A DNA stretch of 5,845 nt from Gemmatimonadota bacterium. Lineage in GTDB: Bacteria; ARS69. Within the stretch, counting starts at the first letter, position 1; every line of letters begins with the position of its first letter. The stretch covers positions 1-5,845 of the forward strand of contig JAGQIB010000133.1 of assembly GCA_020431545.1 (NCBI GenBank), written 5' to 3'. The notes below the pieces were generated by a model, which saw only the letters and a program-made list of their open reading frames with translations, ran no database searches and was not told the origin of the DNA. The translations under genes and the position numbers were made by a program. Below, piece after piece: positions 1 through 5,845 of this stretch.

Positions 1-72
1 CGGCGACGTTCCGCTCGGGCGTTCGCGTTCGCCGCCCTTCTCCTGGCGGGCCTCGCCGGGCCGACCCGGGCG
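1..72 (+). other. Signal peptide (C-terminal part) of the S8 peptidase
   Basis: The 24 codons before the GTG at 73 read in frame as an Arg-rich start (RRRSAR), a hydrophobic core (AFAFAALLLAGLAG) and a small-residue end (PTRA) followed by VPEL. This is the n-, h- and c-region pattern of a Sec signal peptide, with likely cleavage after the Ala at 70-72. The initiating Met is outside the window. It shows that the peptidase is exported and that a start at 73 would wrongly remove the export signal. Confidence 0.85.
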
Positions 73-3000
73 GTGCCCGAGCTCCGGGAGGGGCACTACG
101 TCGAGGGCATGGTGATCGTCCGCTTCGCCTCCGCCGCGACGGACTCCGATCGCGAGACGATCTTCGCCGACCTCGGGGCGACCGAGCCTCGCTACATCGA
201 GCCGCTGGACACCTGGTACGCGACGATCTCGCGACGTTCGACCCGCGCCGCGATCGCGCGGTGGGAAGACTCGCCGTTGATCGAGTCGATCGAAGCGAAC
301 GGTGTCGTGTTCGCGGACGGCGCACCGCCGACGGATCCCGAGTTCGGTAGCCAGTGGCACCTCGAGAACACGGGACAGGAGACGCTGTCGCACGGGCCGG
401 GCACGCCGGGAGCCGACATCGACGCGCGGCGTGCGTGGTGCATCACGCGCGGCACTCCGGACGTGGTGGTGGGGGTCCTCGACACCGGCATCCGGTACGA
501 TCACCCCGACGTGGCCCCGAACGTGTGGCGGAATCCGGACGAGATCGAAGGCAACGGCATCGACGACGACGGCAACGGCAAGATCGACGACATCCGCGGG
601 TGGGACTTCGAGGGCGTGTCCTTCGCCGGAGAGGGCGACAACGATCCGTACGACACGAGCGGGCACGGCACGCTCGTGGCCGGAGTCATCGCGGCCCCGT
701 TGAACGGGATCGGAACGGTGGGCGTGGCGCCGGGCGTGAGGGTCATGCCGGTCCGCGTTCTCACGAACACGGCCACGTCTCCGCCGTCGGGCAGTCACGT
801 GGAAGTCGCCCTGGGGATCCTCTACGCCGTGGACAACGGCGCCGACGTTCTGAACTGCAGCTTCGGCGGAGAGGGAGGGAGCAGCCTCCTCCGCTCCGCG
901 CTCGAGTACGCGCGCACGCACCAGGTCGTGGCCGTCTGCGCGGCGGGCAACGGCGCGAACAGCATCGACGTCGTGCCGTTCCTGCCGGCCGCCTACGATC
1001 TCGACAACATCATCTCGGTCGCGGCCAGCGATCCGGACGACGGGTTCGCGGCCGACTTCTCGAACTACGGACTCCGCGCGGTCGATCTCGTGGCGCCGGG
1101 CGTCGACATCTACGGTCCCATTCTCCGTCATCTGGACCTGAACGATCTGTACGGCAGCTCGAGCGGCACGTCGTTCGCCACGCCGCAGGTCGCGGCGACG
1201 TTCGCGCTGATCGAGTCGCTCGTGCCGAACCTGATCCACCCGACGCCGCGCGAGGTCGTGCTGAGCACGGTGGATCAGAGTCTCGAGCTCGCGCCGCTCG
1301 TCGCCTCGGGCGGACGTCTGAACGTGCGCCGCGCGTTGCTCGCCGTATCGCCGGTCGACAGCATTCCACCCGCCCGGATCGACGATCTCGAGGTCGTCGG
1401 CACGGGGACGCACTGGGTCGACCTCGAGTGGACGGCGCCCGGCGACGACGGCGACTCCGGCCTCGTGTGCTGCTACGACATCCGCTTCTCGACGTCGCCG
1501 ATCGGTGGCGGATTCGAGCAGGCCCTCCCGATCCGACTGTCCCCGGAGCCGGTCCCGGGCGGCTCGCGCCAGCAAGCCCGCGTGGACGATCTCTCGCCCG
1601 AGACTTCCTACTGGTTCGCCGTGCGTGCGTCGGACGAGTCCGATGGAGTGTCGCCGACCTCGAACGAGGTTTCCGCCGACACCGGAGCACGCTTGCTCGC
1701 CGTCTCGCCGGACACGCTCCACGTGTTCGCGGTGACCGGCGAGACCGGCTCCGCCGAGCTCACGGTGACGAACCTCACGTCGTCCGCGCTCGACTGGGAG
1801 TCCGCGGCGAGCGTGCCGTGGCTCGGCGCGGGCGAGAGCGGGTCGCTCACACCGGCGGGTTCGGCGCCGGTGAGCGTCACCTGGAGCGCGAGCGGACTCA
1901 CCGGGCAACCCGTCGGGGAAGTCACGATCTCGGACGACGCCGGCGTCCACGTCGTGAAGATCCCGTTCCTGTTCGAGATCACACCCGAACCCGAGATCGA
2001 GGTCGCAGCCGATTTCGAGCTCGGAACGACGTTCGTGGGCTATCCCTCGCGTTCGTTCCTGCCGGTGCACAACCGCGGTCACCTGCCGCTCCAGGTCACG
2101 GGAATCACCGGCGGCAACGCCCCGTTCGAGGTGTCGCCGCAGACGTTCTCGGTGTCACCCGGCGCGACCGTGCCGGTCGGCATCAACTTCGACACCGCCG
2201 TTCTCGGTACGGACAGCACCACGATCACGATCTCGTCGAACGATCCGTTCGCGCCGGAGGTGCAGGTGTTCGTCCACGGAACGGCGATCGAACCCCCCGT
2301 GCTGGAGATGTCGATCGACTCGGTCGTGGCGGAGGCCGTGACCGGATTTCCGGTGGATCCCGTTCCGTTCACGATCCGCAACCTGCAGGCGACCGGGGTG
2401 AACCTCGAAGTCTCGCTGGAGATCACGGATCTCTCCCGGGCCGGAGCGCCCACGTGGGCCACGGTGGATCCGCCCGCCGTTTCCGTGCCGCCGGGCGGGG
2501 AGAGCCAGGTGGTGGTGACGCTCAGCACCGCGGGGCTCACGCCCGACGTGTACGCGGCACGACTCGGCGTGCGGTCGAACGATCCGGCCCGGACCGAGGT
2601 GACGGTGCCGGTGCTGTTCGACGTGAACGGTCTCGCGGCGCTCGCACTGGACGGCGCGACGCTCGACTTCGGCGCCACGCCGCGCGGCGCGTTCACCGAA
2701 CGCAGCCTCGAGATCTCGAACGCGGGAACGGACACCCTGGTCGTGCGCGCGCGGGTGGACGGCCGCTTCGAGGTGTTCCCGCCCGAGCTCGCGGTTCCGG
2801 CCGGCGGCGAGTCCACGTTGCTCGTTCGCTACCGACCGCGCGCGGACCACGAAGACGCGGCACTCATGCGACTGGAAACCAACGACCGCGACCGTCCGCT
2901 CGCGACGTTGTCGCTCGTGGGGCGCGGAAACGCGGACCCGACCTGGTCCGGACTCGTGCGCGTGGAACGTTCCCTCGTGATCCCGACCGGCGAGACACTC

Positions 3001-3939
3001 ACGCTCGCGGCCGGCACGCGCGTGGAGGTCGACGCCGGCTGGGGCGCGCGCGGCGCGGAACCCGGGACCATCGACATCCGCGGCACACTTCGTCTGGAAG
3101 GGGAGCCGGATTCGCCGGTGGAGATCGTGGCGGCCGGGAGCGGACCGTTCGGCGGACTGCGGGTGGTCGGCGCGCTCGAAGCGCGGCACGCGTCCATCTC
3201 GGGGGCGTCGACCGCGGTGACGGTCGCGGCGGGGGGGCGGGCCGAGATCCGCTGTGCGAGTCTCACGGCTTCGGCGACGGGCGTGCTCTACGAGGGTGGC
3301 ACGGGCACGACCGCTCGCCTGCAGGGAGTCGAACTCGGGTGCGACGACGTGAACCTCCACGTGATCGATCCGGGCGGTTTCGCCGTGGGCGGCGCCTCTC
3401 CGACGGACGTCGGCGCGAACGTCTTCTTCACGCCGCCCACGGGAACGAACGTGGTGCTCGACGCCGACGCCGCGACGCCGATCGCGTTCGACGGCAACGC
3501 CTGGGTCTCGCCGGACGGCCGGACCTGGACCGACGCGGACGCGGCCGACATCCGCGCGACGTTCACGGGCGCGTTCGGTTTCGAGGTCACTCCGGCGCTC
3601 GCGAGCGTTCCCGCGGACTGCGATCCGGACGTCCGTCCGCCGGGACCGGTCCCGCTCTCGCTCTCCCTCGCCGGGCGTGTCCCGAACCCGATTCGCGGCG
3701 CCACGACCCTGGACTACGCGATCCCGGCCGGCGTCACCGGGCCGGTTCGGCTCGACCTCTTCGACATCCGGGGGGCCCGGGTCCGGCAGCTCGTGAACGA
3801 GCCGGCCGTGCCCGGCACCCACTTGCTCTCCTGGGGGCTGGACGACCAGCGAGGCCGCGCGGTCGCGAGCGGCGTCTACTTCCTGCGGCTCAGCACCCGG
3901 GCCGGGACCCGGACGCACCGGCTCGTCGTGCTCCGCTAG
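1..3939 (+). CDS. Secreted multidomain S8 (subtilisin-like) serine peptidase with beta-helix and C-terminal FlgD-like domain, 5' partial
   Basis: Predicted exported endopeptidase. The frame is open from base 1 and encodes the end of a signal peptide, so the true start lies upstream; the GTG at 73 is only codon 25 of the visible protein. Numbering from base 1: signal peptide 1-24; I9-like propeptide about 25-107; S8 domain about 112-448, opening with the family's QWHLENTGQ. The triad is intact: Asp161 (VLDTG, 481-483), His222 (GHGT, 664-666), Ser391 (GTSFATP, 1171-1173), plus oxyanion Asn317 (AAGN, 949-951). Then come a fibronectin III domain (456-561), a BACON-like domain (563-660), three ASH/Ig-like domains (663-764, 767-877, 878-979), a beta-helix-like region (980-1212) and a FlgD/T9SS-like tail (1219-1312) containing SGVYFLRL. 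Non-catalytic boundaries are approximate. The triad and signal peptide argue for an active secreted or surface enzyme. Substrate is unknown; nutrient proteolysis or surface-protein processing are guesses. No functional link to the downstream genes is evident. Confidence 0.93.
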   Translation, partial: RRRSARAFAFAALLLAGLAGPTRAVPELREGHYVEGMVIVRFASAATDSDRETIFADLGATEPRYIEPLDTWYATISRRSTRAAIARWEDSPLIESIEANGVVFADGAPPTDPEFGSQWHLENTGQETLSHGPGTPGADIDARRAWCITRGTPDVVVGVLDTGIRYDHPDVAPNVWRNPDEIEGNGIDDDGNGKIDDIRGWDFEGVSFAGEGDNDPYDTSGHGTLVAGVIAAPLNGIGTVGVAPGVRVMPVRVLTNTATSPPSGSHVEVALGILYAVDNGADVLNCSFGGEGGSSLLRSALEYARTHQVVAVCAAGNGANSIDVVPFLPAAYDLDNIISVAASDPDDGFAADFSNYGLRAVDLVAPGVDIYGPILRHLDLNDLYGSSSGTSFATPQVAATFALIESLVPNLIHPTPREVVLSTVDQSLELAPLVASGGRLNVRRALLAVSPVDSIPPARIDDLEVVGTGTHWVDLEWTAPGDDGDSGLVCCYDIRFSTSPIGGGFEQALPIRLSPEPVPGGSRQQARVDDLSPETSYWFAVRASDESDGVSPTSNEVSADTGARLLAVSPDTLHVFAVTGETGSAELTVTNLTSSALDWESAASVPWLGAGESGSLTPAGSAPVSVTWSASGLTGQPVGEVTISDDAGVHVVKIPFLFEITPEPEIEVAADFELGTTFVGYPSRSFLPVHNRGHLPLQVTGITGGNAPFEVSPQTFSVSPGATVPVGINFDTAVLGTDSTTITISSNDPFAPEVQVFVHGTAIEPPVLEMSIDSVVAEAVTGFPVDPVPFTIRNLQATGVNLEVSLEITDLSRAGAPTWATVDPPAVSVPPGGESQVVVTLSTAGLTPDVYAARLGVRSNDPARTEVTVPVLFDVNGLAALALDGATLDFGATPRGAFTERSLEISNAGTDTLVVRARVDGRFEVFPPELAVPAGGESTLLVRYRPRADHEDAALMRLETNDRDRPLATLSLVGRGNADPTWSGLVRVERSLVIPTGETLTLAAGTRVEVDAGWGARGAEPGTIDIRGTLRLEGEPDSPVEIVAAGSGPFGGLRVVGALEARHASISGASTAVTVAAGGRAEIRCASLTASATGVLYEGGTGTTARLQGVELGCDDVNLHVIDPGGFAVGGASPTDVGANVFFTPPTGTNVVLDADAATPIAFDGNAWVSPDGRTWTDADAADIRATFTGAFGFEVTPALASVPADCDPDVRPPGPVPLSLSLAGRVPNPIRGATTLDYAIPAGVTGPVRLDLFDIRGARVRQLVNEPAVPGTHLLSWGLDDQRGRAVASGVYFLRLSTRAGTRTHRLVVLR
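529..612 (+). other. EF-hand-like Asp-rich insert in the S8 catalytic domain
   Basis: Between the catalytic Asp and His, the protein carries NGIDDDGNGKIDDIRGWDF. The core DDDGNGKID (562-588) matches the first nine positions of an EF-hand or dockerin calcium loop: Asp at 1 and 3, Asn at 5, Gly at 6, Ile at 8. This insert is known from a subset of bacterial S8 peptidases with the QWxLxNTGQ opening. Calcium binding that stabilises the fold outside the cell is the likely role; it is inferred from the motif only. Confidence 0.6.
3655..3936 (+). other. C-terminal FlgD Ig-like / T9SS type A-like domain of the S8 peptidase
   Basis: The last 94 residues begin LAGRVPNPIRGATTLDYAIP and continue through LDLFDIRGARVRQL, HLLSWGLDDQRGRAVASG and VYFLRLSTR to a basic end, RLVVLR. 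This matches the pattern of FlgD-like Ig and Por-type sorting domains (PNPf...T.i.y.lp, v.l.iyd..G..v..l, G.h...WdG.d..G..v.sGvYf.rl). In Bacteroidota such tails direct type IX secretion. In other FCB-group lineages the same tail is frequent, but its exporter is less certain. No secretion genes are visible here. Confidence 0.75.
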
Positions 3940-4036
3940 CGTCCGCGAGTCGCCACCGCCGGCGCCGCCAACCCGACGTTGCCTCGGAGCCCCGGGCGTG
4001 GCACGTTCGAGCCCTTCTCTTCCTACCGGAGGCCGA
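3940..4036 (+). other. Intergenic gap between the peptidase and doxX-like genes
   Basis: These 97 bases hold no gene I can support. Short GC palindromes occur (CGCCGGCG and GGCGCC around 3956-3966, CCCGGG at 3991-3996), but none forms a long stem followed by a T-run, so no intrinsic terminator is called. No good -35/-10 pair is visible. A TGGCACG at 3999-4005 resembles the -24 half of a sigma-54 site, but the -12 half is misplaced. The ribosome-binding site of the next gene closes the gap. The three downstream genes may have their own promoter here, but the sequence does not settle it. Confidence 0.5.
4028..4032 (+). promoter_or_regulatory. Ribosome-binding site GGAGG deciding the DoxX start
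   Basis: GGAGG lies 4 bases before the ATG at 4037. This supports that start over the in-frame GTG at 3998, which would add 13 residues (MARSSPSLPTGGR) that do not look like any part of the DoxX family. The GTG has only a weaker GGAG (3986-3989) 8 bases upstream. Confidence 0.7.
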
Positions 4037-4483
4037 ATGAGCTCTCGTCGCCACCCGTTCTCGAACGAACCGATCGCCCGCGACGCGGGCCTTCTCGTGA
4101 TCCGCCTCGGCGTGGGGCTCACGATGGCGCTGATGCACGGATGGGGCAAGATCACCGGCGGCACGGAGCTCTGGGGCCAGCTCGGCGGCGCCATGGGAAA
4201 CCTCGGTGTCGCGTTCGCGCCGGTCGCGTTCGGCTTCCTCGCGGCGTTCGCCGAGTTCTTCGGCGGGCTGCTCGTCGCGGCGGGCGTGGCGTTCCGTCCC
4301 GCGGCGGCGATGCTCGCCTTCACGATGTTCGTCGCGGTGGTGACGCACCTGAACATGCCGCCCGAGAGCCCGAATGCCGGATGGACCGGCGCATCGCACG
4401 CCTTCAAGCTCATGGTGGTCTATTTCGGTCTGATCCTGACCGGACCGGGTCGATTCTCCTTCCCGGCGCCGAAGTCGCACTGA
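4037..4483 (+). CDS. DoxX family membrane protein
   Basis: A 148-residue integral membrane protein, about the usual DoxX length. Four hydrophobic segments are visible: about residues 18-37, 61-84, 88-106 and 121-136. Family-type features are RLGVGLTMALMHGWGKI in the first helix with its end (Arg23, His34, Lys38), the acidic FAEFFGG at the start of the second (Glu73), and the GPGRFS ending after the fourth. It has no cysteine. DoxX/DoxD proteins include the small subunit of archaeal thiosulfate:quinone oxidoreductase, but most bacterial members have no proven reaction. A mycobacterial DoxX, as I recall, works with the sulfurtransferase SseA and superoxide dismutase at the membrane. The stop is only 16 bases before the sulfurtransferase ATG, so the two are probably co-transcribed. 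A redox or membrane-anchoring role in sulfur metabolism is inferred from this context. The family call is firm; the function is not. Confidence 0.88.
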   Translation: MSSRRHPFSNEPIARDAGLLVIRLGVGLTMALMHGWGKITGGTELWGQLGGAMGNLGVAFAPVAFGFLAAFAEFFGGLLVAAGVAFRPAAAMLAFTMFVAVVTHLNMPPESPNAGWTGASHAFKLMVVYFGLILTGPGRFSFPAPKSH

Positions 4484-4488
4484 AACGC

Positions 4489-4493
4489 GGAGG
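4489..4493 (+). promoter_or_regulatory. Ribosome-binding site GGAGG of the sulfurtransferase
   Basis: GGAGG lies 6 bases before the ATG at 4500, within the 16-base gap after the DoxX stop. The spacing is near ideal and fixes the start. This also places the sulfurtransferase under its own strong translation signal within the operon. Confidence 0.75.
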
Positions 4494-4499
4494 TCGCCC

Positions 4500-5372
4500 A
4501 TGTCCATCTCGCCGATCGAGAAGCGAGGCTACGCGCATCCCGAGTACCTCGTGTCCACCGATTGGGTCGCCGCCCACGGCTCCGACCCCGGAGTCCGGGT
4601 CATCGAGTCGAACGAGGACCCGCTCGTGTATCCCTCGGGGCACTTGCCGGGCGCGGTGGAGGTCGACTGGGTACGCGACCTCAACGATCCGCTCCGCCGG
4701 GACTACCTGCAACGGGACGGCTTCCAGGCGCTGATGCGCCGGATCGGCGTCACGCGCGACACCACGCTCGTGCTCTACGGCGATCGCAACAACTGGTGGG
4801 CGTGCTACGCGTTCTGGGTGTTCCGCCTGTTCGGCCACGAATCCGTGCGGATCATGGACGGCGGCCGGTTGCGGTGGGAGCAGGAGAAGCGGCCGCTGGT
4901 GCGCGACGTCCCCGAGTACGCACCCACCACGTACGAGGCGCCCCCGCGCGACGACACGAAGATCCGGGCGTTCCGCGACGAGGTACTGCGTCACGTGGAG
5001 AAGCGGGGCAAGCTCGTGGACGTGCGGAGCCCCGAGGAGTACCGGGGCGAGCGGATGCACATGCCGGACTATCCGAACGAAGGCGCGCTGCGGGGCGGCC
5101 ACATCCCCGGCGCCGCGAGCGTGCCGTGGGCGCGCGCGATCGACGCGACGACGGGCACGTTCCTGCCCGCAGCGGATCTGCGGGAGATCTACGAGGGCGG
5201 TGCGGGACTGGCCTCCGCGGACGACGTCGTGGCGTACTGCCGGATCGGCGAGCGCAGCAGTCACACCTGGTTCGTGCTGACGTACCTGCTCGGCTACCGG
5301 AACGTGCGGAACTACGACGGAAGCTGGACGGAGTGGGGCAACCTCGTGGGCGTTCCGATCGAGAAGCCGTGA
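4500..5372 (+). CDS. Sulfurtransferase, two rhodanese domains (thiosulfate sulfurtransferase, SseA/CysA-like)
   Basis: A 290-residue protein, the standard length for tandem-rhodanese sulfurtransferases (EC 2.8.1.1 type), which move sulfane sulfur from thiosulfate or a related donor onto an active-site Cys and then to an acceptor. The N-terminal rhodanese domain (about 20-135) has GHLPGAVEVDW, but its catalytic loop reads YGDRNNWW with Asp95 in place of Cys, so it is the inactive, structural half. The C-terminal domain (about 150-288) has DVRSPEEY, GHIPGAASVPW and the active loop CRIGERSSHTWF with Cys247 (5238-5240), then NYDGSWTEWG. The CRIGERS loop is typical of the CysA/SseA thiosulfate group and unlike the CG(S/T)GVT loop of mercaptopyruvate enzymes. 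The insert HMPDYPNEGALRGGHIP is especially like mycobacterial SseA. There is no signal peptide, so it is cytosolic. Its stop overlaps the SufE-like start, pointing to that protein as sulfur acceptor. The donor cannot be read from sequence. Confidence 0.93.
   Translation: MSISPIEKRGYAHPEYLVSTDWVAAHGSDPGVRVIESNEDPLVYPSGHLPGAVEVDWVRDLNDPLRRDYLQRDGFQALMRRIGVTRDTTLVLYGDRNNWWACYAFWVFRLFGHESVRIMDGGRLRWEQEKRPLVRDVPEYAPTTYEAPPRDDTKIRAFRDEVLRHVEKRGKLVDVRSPEEYRGERMHMPDYPNEGALRGGHIPGAASVPWARAIDATTGTFLPAADLREIYEGGAGLASADDVVAYCRIGERSSHTWFVLTYLLGYRNVRNYDGSWTEWGNLVGVPIEKP
5369..5372 (+). other. GTGA stop/start overlap coupling sulfurtransferase and SufE-like genes
   Basis: The GTG start of the SufE-like gene (5369-5371) overlaps the TGA stop of the sulfurtransferase (5370-5372). 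Only a poor GAGAAG (5361-5366), 2 bases away, precedes it, so initiation probably depends on ribosomes finishing the upstream gene. This arrangement suggests that the two proteins are made in linked amounts. Confidence 0.75.
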
Positions 5373-5839
5373 GCGCGCCCCTGCCCGAGCGGCTCGCGCG
5401 TACCATCGACCTGATGGAGATGTCGCCGGATCGGGCCGACCGCATCGAACTCCTGATCGATCTCGCGAACCGGTACCGGGAGGTTCCGGCCCGGATCGCA
5501 GAGAGGCCGTTCGAGGAATCGCATCGCGTGCCGGGGTGCGAGTCCGCCGCGTTCGTGTGGTCCGAACCCCGGGAGGACGGCACGCTCGATTTCCATTTCG
5601 CGGTGGAGAATCCGCAGGGGATCTCGGCCCGCGCGCTCGCGGCCGCCCTCGCGGACGGACTGTCCGGCGCTCCGCTGGACGAGGTCGCCGCGATCACCGA
5701 CGATCTCGTGGAGCGACTGTTCGGCCCGGAGCTGAGCCTCGGCAAGGCGCTCGGCCTGACCGGGATCGTGGCGATGGTGCGGCGCGAAGCCGTCGCGGCC
5801 CGCGCCCGCTCGGGGGAGTCCGGGCCCGCGGGAGGCTAG
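5369..5839 (+). CDS. sufE: SufE family sulfur acceptor / Fe-S cluster assembly protein
   Basis: A 156-residue cytosolic protein, close to the usual SufE length of about 140 residues. SufE proteins accept persulfide sulfur on one Cys and hand it on, classically from SufS to the SufBCD scaffold. Evidence: an N-terminal helical part (LPERLARTIDLMEM, then RIELLIDLANRYREVP), the hallmark HRVPGCES with the only cysteine, Cys57 (5537-5539), a beta stretch (TLDFHFAVE), an alanine-rich helix with LADGLSGAP, and a C-terminal helix with GLTGIVAMVRR. The GTG start is chosen because it keeps the first helix and overlaps the upstream stop; ATG at 5414 is the alternative but has no ribosome-binding site. 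The family's C-terminal S-x-R-x-x-G-L Arg is Lys126 here. No sufS or sufBCD is visible, so the adjacent sulfurtransferase is the likely partner. It may belong to the SufE-like group found beside sseA rather than being the canonical Suf-operon protein. Only six bases follow the stop, so further operon genes cannot be judged. Confidence 0.88.
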   Translation: MSAPLPERLARTIDLMEMSPDRADRIELLIDLANRYREVPARIAERPFEESHRVPGCESAAFVWSEPREDGTLDFHFAVENPQGISARALAAALADGLSGAPLDEVAAITDDLVERLFGPELSLGKALGLTGIVAMVRREAVAARARSGESGPAGG

Positions 5840-5845
5840 CGCCCG

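Noticed and set aside
3231..3237. Run of seven G as a possible phase-variable slippage tract
   Set aside because: The reading frame is intact through it, the run is short, and it lies deep within a large gene of a GC-rich genome where such runs arise by chance.
3956..3996. Possible intrinsic terminator after the protease
   Set aside because: Only 6-8 base GC palindromes are present, with no longer stem and no T-run, so they cannot be distinguished from background in GC-rich DNA.
3979..4007. TTGCCT as a -35 box for the DoxX operon
   Set aside because: At the right distance the bases are CACGTT, which does not resemble a -10 element.
354..4040. 1228-codon open frame on the + strand in another frame across the protease gene
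   Set aside because: Its translation is dominated by Arg, Gly and Ala with no domain pattern, whereas the overlapping frame has a full S8 triad and recognisable domains. Stop-free shadow frames are expected in DNA this GC-rich.
2155..4413. 752-codon antisense open frame spanning the protease end, the gap and the DoxX gene
   Set aside because: Low-complexity Arg/His/Gly-rich translation crossing gene boundaries, no ribosome-binding site or domain; it is the codon-bias shadow of the + strand genes.
4410..5264. 284-codon antisense open frame opposite the sulfurtransferase
   Set aside because: It mirrors the coding frame of a clear rhodanese gene, has no recognisable domain and is again Arg/His/Ala-rich.
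4562..5368. Upstream in-frame extension of the SufE-like gene through the sulfurtransferase
   Set aside because: The extension is Arg-rich shadow translation of the sulfurtransferase; recognisable SufE sequence begins only at the GTG at 5369.
1..5845. CRISPR array, tRNA, rRNA, insertion sequence or attachment site
   Set aside because: No direct-repeat array, no tRNA-like cloverleaf, no transposase and no terminal inverted repeats were seen; nearly all of the window is accounted for by four coding regions.

Overview
The DNA is very GC-rich, with G or C at nearly all third codon positions. It carries four genes, all on the + strand and tightly packed. The first gene ends in a FlgD-type, T9SS-like C-terminal domain. 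That tail is common in secreted proteins of the FCB superphylum and of uncultured high-GC lineages such as Eisenbacteria, Krumholzibacteriota and Latescibacterota. An organism of that kind, probably known from metagenomes, is my best guess. This is an inference from domain style; no rRNA or other marker gene is present.

Layout: positions 1-3939 hold a very large secreted subtilisin-family (S8) protease. Its start codon lies before the window, but the window opens inside its signal peptide. The visible 1312 residues read as signal peptide, propeptide, catalytic domain with an intact Asp/His/Ser triad, fibronectin III domain, a BACON-like and three ASH/Ig-like beta domains, a right-handed beta-helix-like segment, and the C-terminal FlgD-like domain. 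A 97-base gap (3940-4036) without a convincing terminator or promoter follows.

Positions 4037-5839 form a compact three-gene set: a DoxX-family four-helix membrane protein, a two-domain rhodanese-type sulfurtransferase closest in style to mycobacterial SseA/CysA, and a SufE-like sulfur acceptor. The first two genes each have a clear GGAGG ribosome-binding site. The third starts at a GTG overlapping the sulfurtransferase stop (GTGA), so it is probably translationally coupled.

The likely joint role of the three is sulfane-sulfur handling. The sulfurtransferase would form a persulfide on Cys247 and could pass it to Cys57 of the SufE-like protein. DoxX would provide a membrane anchor or a redox/quinone link. 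In Mycobacterium tuberculosis, as I recall, SseA is encoded beside a SufE-like gene and also works with a DoxX protein in an oxidative-stress complex. Finding all three genes side by side here is the most interesting feature of the window. The protease looks functionally unrelated to them.
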